From the NCBI GenBank assembly GCA_963590405.1, contig CAVAPE010000102.1:1-5772 (forward strand): 5,772 nucleotides of DNA, in the 5' to 3' direction. The stretch comes from Limisoma sp963590405 (GTDB lineage: Bacteria > Bacteroidota > Bacteroidia > Bacteroidales > Muribaculaceae). Below the pieces are notes generated by a model. It was not told the DNA's origin. It did not search any database and was given only the letters and a program-made list of their open reading frames with translations. Position numbers and translations under genes: made by a program. This document shows, in pieces, positions 1 through 5,005 of this stretch; the stretch's first letter is position 1, and each line of letters opens with the position of its first letter.

Positions 1-36
1 AAACTTGCGCAAGTTATTTTTTGAACATTACTTAGG
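1..36 (+). repeat. Copy 1 of a ~37-bp dispersed repeat (AAACTTGC...ACATTACT)
   Basis: This is the first of three related copies; the others are at 1919-1955 (minus) and 1992-2029 (plus). It opens with a perfect 14-bp palindrome, AACTTGCGCAAGTT at 2-15, followed by a run of six T and GAACATTACT (ending at 32). Copy 2 matches it closely, with one extra T and a few substitutions; copy 3 differs in the palindrome arm and just after the T run. The orientation equals that of copy 3, so it could be the right end of an element whose left end lies outside the window. The repeat is seen directly; its nature is inferred. Confidence 0.75.
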
Positions 37-59
37 TAAACGATTTTGTTATTCGGCTG

Positions 60-67
60 CAAAGATA
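60..67 (-). promoter_or_regulatory. Possible Bacteroidetes -7 promoter box firing leftwards
   Basis: On the minus strand this reads TATCTTTG, matching the Bacteroidetes -7 consensus TAnnTTTG. No convincing -33 TTTG is visible at the expected distance; the nearest candidate is ATTG at 82-85, too close. If real, it would transcribe towards a gene beyond the left edge, with repeat copy 1 in the leader. The rest of 1-248 holds no gene that I can support. Confidence 0.3.
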
Positions 68-160
68 ATCAAGTCTATCCACAATGCGTCATTATGAGCG
101 TGGAAACATTTGTGCTATTAACAACGCTCGATGGTCAAATGAAAAGCCAAAACTTTAGTA

Positions 161-218
161 CTCGCTTTGCCCTTAGCTAAAAGGGCACAATATTGAGTAG
201 GAGGTACGGCGCCCTCGG
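161..218. repeat. Left copy of dispersed intergenic repeat modules
   Basis: Two modules recur in the intergenic DNA on the other side of the tRNA gene. CTCGCTTTGCCCTT (161-174) has an exact inverted copy at 2499-2512. The 21-base block at 198-218, core GGAGGTACGGCGCCCTCGG, has an exact direct copy at 2550-2570. Spacing and relative orientation differ between the two sites, so these are mosaic repeats rather than one simple duplication. No coding potential is evident. Confidence 0.7.
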
Positions 219-248
219 AGGTATGGCACTGAAATTCTTGTTGTGTAG

Positions 249-1880
249 TTATTTTTTGCGACGATATTTCTGATTTGGATCGTTGGGTTTTTCGGGAATA
301 GTACGTTCAAGAACACCGAGCTCTATTAAGGAAGTAATATACTTCTGCCGATTTTTAGATTGATTGGAAATTTTCAACCTATCCATAATTTCCTGCGCAG
401 TCCTCGGTACGGAACAAAAGTTCCTAATATCCTCTTCTTTCTTTGTCAGTTTACGAGTAACTAAGTTTACGCGAGGTTGGTTACTTTCCTTGTCAGCTTG
501 GTTACTTTTATGCTCATTAGCAGTCATAACTTGGTTACTTTCTGCTTGAACTTGGTTACTTTTTTCATTAGCTTGGTTACTTTTACGCTCATTAGCAATC
601 ATAACTTGATTACTTTCTGCTTGAACTTGGTTACTTTCGCGAGGTATGGTAATAACAAACTCGTTGGCAGCATGAGTGATTTCTTTGTCTTCTACCCCAT
701 TTGAAAAAGCGGCATTTGGATTGTATTCAAGCGCACGGCGCACCCCACTTCCTGCTCCGGTATAGGGCAACAAGTAATTTGCATTCGTGAACAAAAACAT
801 ATTTCGAGGCATTGATGTACCATTCTTAACATCCTCAATAGTTAATCCATTTGGCAAGGTTCCCGGACTGTGAATTTCTACACGATTGTCAAATATGAAA
901 ATACGAATCGGAGACTTAATATTCAGCGAGCGGTGTACAAGTGCATTAACGACATATTCGGTAAGACTTTCGTAAGGTATCTCCAGTTCACCAATAGAAT
1001 TGAATTCCTTTTCGACCTGAACTTTACGCAGATTGCGAGTAAAGAAATTCATGATAGTACGGAATTGATGGAGCAAGTTACCCTCAATCTCCATATCGTG
1101 CATTTTGTCACGGAATTGTGTACCACCAACAGAATTACCGAAATAGCTAATACATTTTGCTGTCATAACAGGTAGCCACCGTTGAGTGTATTTGCCGAAT
1201 AGCAGCATTGCCGCCACATTAATTTGGCCATCCGGGCGGATGAAATGCAGATTCCTGAGCAATTTTTCGATAGTCGTTCCTTTTATAATGGTTCCGGCTA
1301 TTGCATTAAGCGAATAATCTTTCATATTCAACTCGTCGATGTTTTTCCCTTTAAATACCGGTGCAAAACGGCTCATTAGATAAAGTTTGATAGTATCTGC
1401 ATCCAAATCATCAATAGTGGCATTAGGTACAGCAGCCTCGTCAGGAGCAAAGCTACCGCATTCACTCATCATCTCCGCAAGCTCTGAATTGTCGAACACC
1501 TTACGTTTGTCTGCACCATTCTTCACCCATATAATCCCCTTGTTGTCATGGTATGGCTTGTTCTTACCTTCTGGAATTGTGGCGATAACAACTCCACCAC
1601 CTTTCACTGGAACATTCTCCACTTCTATTAGTATATTGGGAATAACATTTTCTGATGCAATATTTGTCAGTAGATTTGTCACTTCCTGCAATTCTTGATA
1701 TGACAGAGCATTGATTACCCCCGTCTTGTCATTTATACCTATGACAAGTTGTCCACCACGAGAATTGCAAAACGCCACTATCTCACAACTTATGTCATAT
1801 CGATCATTCGCACGCTCCTTAAACTGTAACTTTCCATCCTCTGCCAAGTCACGCATTTGTAGTAGTTCTTGCTCTGTCAT
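249..1880 (-). CDS. Schlafen AlbA_2 / GHKL ATPase-like protein with C-terminal winged helix
   Basis: The 543-residue protein belongs to a family often annotated as 'ATP-binding', 'RNA-binding domain-containing' or RecG-like regulator. Residues about 12-140 are an AlbA_2 (Schlafen-type nucleic-acid-binding) domain: LQFKER near 18-23, then VAFCNSRGGQLVIGIND (35-51). Residues about 300-413 resemble the HATPase_c_4 (GHKL) domain, with NALVHRS (312-318, N-box), DNRVEIHSPG (331-340) and GAGSGVRRAL (375-384). A repetitive SNQ linker (416-468) leads to a winged helix (about 478-540) containing LIELGVLERTIPEKP. Family knowledge supports nucleic-acid binding plus ATP binding; the actual role (regulator or defence effector) is unknown. 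The ATG is the only plausible start: the N-terminus aligns with the family and an in-frame TAG lies 11 codons upstream. No Shine-Dalgarno sequence is evident, as is common in Bacteroidetes. It is visibly more AT-rich than the res gene and stands alone, with repeats on both sides and no clear terminator. Confidence 0.88.
   Translation of the reverse strand: MTEQELLQMRDLAEDGKLQFKERANDRYDISCEIVAFCNSRGGQLVIGINDKTGVINALSYQELQEVTNLLTNIASENVIPNILIEVENVPVKGGGVVIATIPEGKNKPYHDNKGIIWVKNGADKRKVFDNSELAEMMSECGSFAPDEAAVPNATIDDLDADTIKLYLMSRFAPVFKGKNIDELNMKDYSLNAIAGTIIKGTTIEKLLRNLHFIRPDGQINVAAMLLFGKYTQRWLPVMTAKCISYFGNSVGGTQFRDKMHDMEIEGNLLHQFRTIMNFFTRNLRKVQVEKEFNSIGELEIPYESLTEYVVNALVHRSLNIKSPIRIFIFDNRVEIHSPGTLPNGLTIEDVKNGTSMPRNMFLFTNANYLLPYTGAGSGVRRALEYNPNAAFSNGVEDKEITHAANEFVITIPRESNQVQAESNQVMIANERKSNQANEKSNQVQAESNQVMTANEHKSNQADKESNQPRVNLVTRKLTKKEEDIRNFCSVPRTAQEIMDRLKISNQSKNRQKYITSLIELGVLERTIPEKPNDPNQKYRRKK
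486..635 (-). repeat. In-frame 75-bp tandem duplication encoding SNQ repeats
   Basis: Two adjacent 75-bp units (486-560 and 561-635) match at about 67 of 75 positions, with most differences at one end. They encode two 25-residue copies (residues 416-440 and 441-465) in the linker between the GHKL-like and winged-helix domains. Within them the subunit TTGGTTACTT (plus strand) encodes the recurring SNQ. SNQ starts at residues 416, 423, 434, 441, 448, 459 and 466, giving spacings 7-11-7-7-11-7. Gain or loss of a unit would keep the reading frame. Confidence 0.9.
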
Positions 1881-1918
1881 ATTCTTTGATAATAATTTTT
1901 GCTTATTCTATGTTTCAG

Positions 1919-1955
1919 CTTTAGTAATGTTCAAAAAAAGAACTTGAGCAAATTT
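1919..1955 (-). repeat. Copy 2 of the ~37-bp repeat, upstream of the AlbA_2 gene
   Basis: Read on the minus strand it starts AAATTTGCTCAAGTT, continues with a T run and ends GAACATTACTAAAG. It is the closest match to copy 1 and is in inverted orientation relative to copies 1 and 3. It lies about 39 bases upstream of the AlbA_2 start codon, so it may sit in the promoter or leader of that gene. Confidence 0.75.
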
Positions 1956-1991
1956 GTTGAATATGTCAATATCTTTTTTCTTGTCTAATTC

Positions 1992-2029
1992 AAACTTGCA
2001 CAACTTATTCTTTTCACATTACTAAAAGG
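1992..2029 (+). repeat. Copy 3 of the ~37-bp repeat, inverted partner of copy 2
   Basis: It starts AAACTTGCACAACTT and ends CACATTACTAAAAGG. With copy 2 it makes an imperfect inverted repeat around a 36-bp spacer (1956-1991), so 1919-2029 resembles a ~111-bp miniature inverted-repeat element with outer ends of the form CTTTwAGTAATGT. I see no clear target-site duplication. A transcript across it could fold into a long hairpin. Confidence 0.65.
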
Positions 2030-2048
2030 CGCAGCCCCGTTTTATTCG

Positions 2049-2064
2049 TTTTGAACGTTTTATT
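2049..2064 (+). repeat. 16-bp inverted repeat, left arm
   Basis: TTTTGAACGTTTTATT occurs here and, as an exact inverted copy, at 2630-2645 just downstream of res. The pair brackets the tRNA and the repeat-rich DNA. The sequence is AT-rich, so chance or a shared AT-rich motif remains possible. Confidence 0.45.
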
Positions 2065-2143
2065 TTCTTTGTCAAGAATTTGAGAATTAGAGAATTTACG
2101 TTCGTCCGAACATTTGAATTTATAAGACTTACAGGAATATGGA

Positions 2144-2160
2144 GCTTGACACTGTCAAGC
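2144..2160. repeat. 17-base palindrome GCTTGACA-C-TGTCAAGC
   Basis: Two perfect 8-base arms flank a single central C at 2152. Its right end overlaps the arm of a second inverted repeat (2157-2168). It could be a protein-binding site or part of a dispersed repetitive element. There is no T run beside it, so a terminator is unlikely. Confidence 0.6.
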
Positions 2161-2247
2161 GCTGCGCCTCTTACGCCTACTACAGGCTTCGTGGCTTCAC
2201 GTGGTGCGCAGCAATTCTTCATTCTTCATTCTCTTGGCGCAGCGCTT
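2157..2247. repeat. 12-bp perfect inverted repeat (AAGCGCTGCGCC ... GGCGCAGCGCTT)
   Basis: The arms at 2157-2168 and 2236-2247 enclose 67 bases. These include the module CGCCTACTACA (2174-2184, repeated directly at 2520-2530) and a small tandem array. The arrangement looks like a small dispersed intergenic element, possibly MITE-like. Confidence 0.6.
2214..2234 (+). repeat. 7-bp tandem repeat (ATTCTTC, about three units)
   Basis: Two exact units ATTCTTC and a third degenerate one (ATTCTCT) lie in tandem in intergenic DNA. No gene or promoter is evident over it. Confidence 0.7.
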
Positions 2248-2255
2248 CATTCGCC

Positions 2256-2298
2256 ATAAAATACGAACGAGGGACACACTGTTTAGTGTATCCCTCGT
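2256..2298 (-). terminator. Rho-independent terminator of the tRNA-Lys gene
   Basis: On the minus strand a 14-bp stem (2285-2298 pairing with 2267-2280, one U-G wobble) closes a 4-base loop. It starts 5 bases after the tRNA 3' end and is followed by TCGTATTTTAT. The T tract is interrupted but the stem is long and the position is right for a tRNA transcript. Confidence 0.8.
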
Positions 2299-2302
2299 CA
2301 AG

Positions 2303-2375
2303 TACGCCTGCAGGGGGTCGAACCCTGGACACCCTGATTAAGAGTCAGGTGCTCTACCAACTGAGCTACAAGCGC
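2303..2375 (-). tRNA. tRNA-Lys (anticodon CTT)
   Basis: The 73-nt cloverleaf folds fully: acceptor stem GCGCTTG with CAGGCGT (including G-U and U-G pairs), D arm GCTC-AGTTGGTA-GAGC, anticodon stem CCTGA/TCAGG with loop CTCTTAA, variable loop GTGTC, and T arm CAGGG-TTCGACC-CCCTG. The discriminator base is A. The anticodon CTT reads AAG, so the tRNA carries lysine. The 3' CCA is not encoded and must be added by nucleotidyltransferase. No second copy of its 3' end is visible in the window, so there is no sign of an att-site duplication. Confidence 0.97.
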
Positions 2376-2398
2376 ATCTCTTTGCTGTTTTGCGAGTG

Positions 2399-2430
2399 CA
2401 AAGGTACATCTTTTATTTTATTCCGCCAAA
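2399..2430 (-). promoter_or_regulatory. Bacteroidetes promoter of the tRNA-Lys gene
   Basis: On the minus strand TTTG (2427-2430, -33 box) and TACCTTTG (2399-2406, -7 box, consensus TAnnTTTG) are 20 bases apart, close to the expected spacing. The predicted start near 2392 gives a short leader of about 17 bases before the tRNA. This also supports assignment of the window to Bacteroidetes. Confidence 0.8.
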
Positions 2431-2464
2431 CTTTTCGGCTTCTTTCTTCAAAATATGCGTCAAG

Positions 2465-2494
2465 ATTACCATATTACCATATGATTACCATATG
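2465..2494 (+). repeat. Small tandem repeat of ATTACCAT
   Basis: ATTACCAT occurs at 2465-2472, 2473-2480 and 2484-2491, the last two copies each followed by ATG. It lies in the intergenic DNA between res and the tRNA promoter. No function is evident. Confidence 0.7.
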
Positions 2495-2498
2495 CGCG

Positions 2499-2570
2499 AA
2501 GGGCAAAGCGAGGACGCTTCGCCTACTACAAGCAGATTAAGCGCAGCCGTAGGAGGTACGGCGCCCTCGG
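2499..2570. repeat. Right copy of dispersed intergenic repeat modules
   Basis: It contains AAGGGCAAAGCGAG (2499-2512, inverted copy of 161-174), CGCCTACTACA (2520-2530, direct copy of 2174-2184) and the 21-base block 2550-2570 (direct copy of 198-218). GGTA (2554-2557) with TACC (2572-2575), and an inner CGCC-CTC-GGCG, could form a short hairpin beginning about 90 bases past the res stop, without a T tract. The remainder of 2376-2662 holds no gene I can support. Confidence 0.7.
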
Positions 2571-2629
2571 CGTACCAATCACTAACGACAATAGAGACAA
2601 TGAGAGACAACTTTACGACAACCTCTTTT

Positions 2630-2645
2630 AATAAAACGTTCAAAA
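2630..2645 (-). repeat. 16-bp inverted repeat, right arm
   Basis: This is an exact inverted copy of 2049-2064, starting about 18 bases beyond the res stop codon. The neighbouring TTTTAATAAAA is a weak palindrome, not a convincing terminator. Confidence 0.45.
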
Positions 2646-2662
2646 ACAATTCTTCACTTCCC

Positions 2663-4990
2663 TTACAACCTTTCCAAATGCAGAGACACCCAACCGTCGG
2701 TGCTGTCGGTGCTTTGGATGATGCCGTCGGGATAATACCAGTTGCTCGTGCCATTGTTTTTGATGAGCACTCCACCAACAATCTTCTTGCCCTTCGCCCG
2801 ATATGACTCGATATAGTTTAGGAGCGCGTTGTTTTTTTGGGGCGCATCGGCATCGCTGCCCGGAGTTTTGGTGTCGAAGAGACAGACGGTGCCCGACTTG
2901 AGGCGAATGATGAAGTCCACATAAAAACACCGTTTTCTGCCGTTCGAATCGGTGTACGGCACGGCGAAATGCTGTTTGCCCTCGTTGCCGTTCTTATACC
3001 ACCAGTCCACATACTCCATCTTGTCGTCCAGCCATCGGGCAAATTCTTTTTCCGGGTTTGACGCTTTGTTCTCCTCAAAGTACGGATACAGGGCGTGATT
3101 GAAGATTTCTCCCTCCGTGGTATGTACCATGTTGGCGTTGTAGAGTCTTGTTGCCGGCACCTGCCACACCGACTGCTTGTATACCACTTTCGCATCCTTA
3201 GCTTTGCGCTTCACGACATCCTCATATACATACAACGCCTTGCGGATTAGTTCCTCAAAGCGCGGACGGTTTTTATGGAACAACACCACCTTCGCCACAT
3301 CTACCCCGAAGATTTCCATATATTCTTCCAAGGCTCTCTCGATAGCCCCTTGCAACACCGGTGTACTGTCAAACTTGGAGTATCCGCCCACGTTTTTGCG
3401 GCAGAACAGTGTGAAAAGCCTGTCCAGTTCTGTGGCGTTGAGGGCGAGCCTTGCCTTGTCGGTAATCTCCACTCTACCCATATCGCCCGTCAGCGGAGTG
3501 TCCTTAGGTATCGCCACCAATATTCGCGACACGTCGGTCTGCACACCATGCTGCTTGGCGCTATACCGGTTCTGTACGGTTTTCGATTTGTCTCCTTCCT
3601 GGTTTTCGTCGCCAGGACACCCTCGCGAGGAAGATTCTTGCCGTTCCACTCCCCATTCCTTCTCCATGACCTTACAGAAAACACTGCGGAACTGAGACCC
3701 CAAACGGTTTCTCTCCGTTCCGTTTTTGTCTGCATACGACGACAGAAGAGTCTCTTCGTGCAGGTCTTCCCTGCGGTTGGCATAGAGCGTACTGATATAG
3801 CCCATCTCGTCGCGGTCTATCTCTATCATATCTGCCGAAAGGTCGGTATACACATAACCGTAGTTCAGACAGTCGTTGCGGTAGAACTTCTGTTCTGGCA
3901 TACGGAGTATTCGACCTAAGATTTGTGTGGTGAAAGGTTTGCTGTGCAACTCACGGAATATCAGCAAAACCGACGCGCGGGGACAATCCCAGCCCAAGGC
4001 GATGGCTTGCTTGAAGAGCAACACCTCGGTGATGTCATCGTTGCGGGTGATGTTCTGGAGGTTGGGCNNNNNNNNNNACACGGCAAGTTTGCCATTTTCC
4101 ACACTGATGCCGCATATCTTCTCCAGATAGTCTTTCATCTCTTCAGCAATGGTCTTGTCTCTCGACGACATCGCCTCGCTACTGTCGTTGGGCAACTGGA
4201 TGAGCAGCAACGGGTTGATGCCATGCTCCCTGTAAGCCTCAGCCAGTTCGCTGCGCTTGGCCAACGCTTTCTTCAAGAGACGTTGGTTCACGGAGAGCGC
4301 CGTTCGCCCGTCGTCGTTCGTCACGTTCGGATTCAGTTCAATGCCCTTCTTGATCATCTCCTCATTGATGACATCCTGACGTTTCACCACCACAGCATTG
4401 TAGCTTTGAGTTTCCGGCGTGGCCGACACTCTCAGTTCGATGTGCGGCTGAATGGCTTTCAGCACAATCTCGCTCTTCTTCGCGGTGCGCCCGGCAAACA
4501 TGTGTTCCTCGTCGATTATGACCACCACAGGCACGTGTCGCTCTATCTTGGTTTTGCGTATCAACTCATACAGGGTGCGGTTCTGCTCATTGTCACGTAT
4601 CATCACGGCATTGTCCTTATTGATGCTTTCCCAGTTGAGAAACAGCACATCGCCCTGATGCAAACCGTCTATATGGTCGCACTCGTCGAACATCACGGGG
4701 CGCAACGACCTGCGCTCACTGAAGAAATTGCGCATGGAGCGATAGCTCTGCTGGTGCAACTTGTTTGGGGCAATCCACACCCATGCCACCCTTGGATATT
4801 GACAGTCGCCGCGCATAGGGAGTTCACGGGTCAGTTCGTCGAGCAATGCGCTCACCATCACCGTCTTGCCCGACCCCGTAGGCGCCTTGAATATCAGCCG
4901 CTGACGGTCTTCCGGTTCGTTGAGCAGCTCTATCATCTTCTGCTTCAGGTCTCTCACCGCCTTCTTTTGGTAATCTCTCAGTTCTATCAT
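2663..4990 (-). CDS. res: Type III restriction enzyme, Res subunit (helicase-nuclease)
   Basis: Res acts with Mod: it translocates or slides on DNA using ATP and cleaves near paired unmethylated sites. The product is about 775 residues across ten Ns. Superfamily 2 motifs are in order: RDYQKKAV (5-12), Walker A APTGSGKT (36-43), DEEH box (160-163), SATPE (189-193), LGWDCPRA (332-339) and QILGRILRMPE (356-366). The C-terminal nuclease shows FYVDFII (689-695, D692) and FDTKT (705-709, D706-x-K708), a PD-(D/E)xK pattern typical of type III Res. A charged, low-complexity stretch lies near 451-470. The length is somewhat short compared with EcoP15I-type Res but fits shorter relatives. The start follows a strong Shine-Dalgarno sequence directly after mod, indicating one operon. 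The Ns lie before motif V; the same frame continues on both sides if the gap length is right modulo three. An A7 tract (2832-2838) lies near the 3' end. Confidence 0.93.
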   Translation of the reverse strand: MIELRDYQKKAVRDLKQKMIELLNEPEDRQRLIFKAPTGSGKTVMVSALLDELTRELPMRGDCQYPRVAWVWIAPNKLHQQSYRSMRNFFSERRSLRPVMFDECDHIDGLHQGDVLFLNWESINKDNAVMIRDNEQNRTLYELIRKTKIERHVPVVVIIDEEHMFAGRTAKKSEIVLKAIQPHIELRVSATPETQSYNAVVVKRQDVINEEMIKKGIELNPNVTNDDGRTALSVNQRLLKKALAKRSELAEAYREHGINPLLLIQLPNDSSEAMSSRDKTIAEEMKDYLEKICGISVENGKLAVXXXXPNLQNITRNDDITEVLLFKQAIALGWDCPRASVLLIFRELHSKPFTTQILGRILRMPEQKFYRNDCLNYGYVYTDLSADMIEIDRDEMGYISTLYANRREDLHEETLLSSYADKNGTERNRLGSQFRSVFCKVMEKEWGVERQESSSRGCPGDENQEGDKSKTVQNRYSAKQHGVQTDVSRILVAIPKDTPLTGDMGRVEITDKARLALNATELDRLFTLFCRKNVGGYSKFDSTPVLQGAIERALEEYMEIFGVDVAKVVLFHKNRPRFEELIRKALYVYEDVVKRKAKDAKVVYKQSVWQVPATRLYNANMVHTTEGEIFNHALYPYFEENKASNPEKEFARWLDDKMEYVDWWYKNGNEGKQHFAVPYTDSNGRKRCFYVDFIIRLKSGTVCLFDTKTPGSDADAPQKNNALLNYIESYRAKGKKIVGGVLIKNNGTSNWYYPDGIIQSTDSTDGWVSLHLERL
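4068..4077. other. Assembly gap (10 Ns) inside res
   Basis: Ten undetermined bases make residues 305-308 of Res unreadable, between GKLAV and PNLQNI. The frame is kept by the placeholder length. From memory of homologues, which often read like GKLA(V/I)W...ENL here, the true gap may be several codons longer. The first base of the unreadable codon 305 is T, compatible with Trp. Confidence 0.95.
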
Positions 4991-4998
4991 TGTCGTCG

Positions 4999-5005
4999 CC
5001 TCCTT
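4999..5005 (-). promoter_or_regulatory. Strong Shine-Dalgarno for res, overlapping the mod stop
   Basis: AAGGAGG on the minus strand lies 8 bases before the res ATG and overlaps the mod TAA stop (5004-5006). This fixes the res start and suggests translational coupling of mod and res. Confidence 0.85.

Larger units (their letters stand above)
1881..2302. other. Repeat-rich intergenic region without a supported gene
   Basis: This stretch of just over 400 bases separates the AlbA_2 gene from the tRNA. It contains the inverted pair of ~37-bp repeats, several palindromes, a 7-bp tandem array and the tRNA terminator, all listed separately. A 66-codon minus-strand open frame at 2022-2222 runs through the repeats and has no recognisable protein character. 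The promoter of the AlbA_2 gene should lie here, but no clean TAnnTTTG box is present on the minus strand; the nearest is CAAATTTG at 1949-1956, one mismatch, inside or touching repeat copy 2. Confidence 0.6.

Noticed and set aside
168..187. TGCCCTT/AAGGGCA hairpin as terminator of the AlbA_2 gene
   Set aside because: The stem is only 7 bp with a 6-base loop, about 60 bases past the stop, and no T tract follows on the minus strand.
486..635. CRISPR-like array
   Set aside because: The repeats are coding, adjacent without unique spacers, and lie in frame within the AlbA_2 gene; no cas gene is present.
2022..2222. Minus-strand open frame of 66 codons upstream of the AlbA_2 gene
   Set aside because: It is composed of repeat-derived and AT-rich intergenic sequence, overlaps repeat copy 3 and shows no protein family character.
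2303..2375. tRNA-Lys as an integration site for an element carrying the AlbA_2 gene
   Set aside because: No duplicated tRNA 3' end is found in the window and no integrase is present, so there is no positive evidence.
2390..2806. Plus-strand open frame of 138 codons from the tRNA promoter into the 3' end of res
   Set aside because: It overlaps the tRNA promoter, repeat modules and the end of res on the opposite strand; no domain or start signal supports it.
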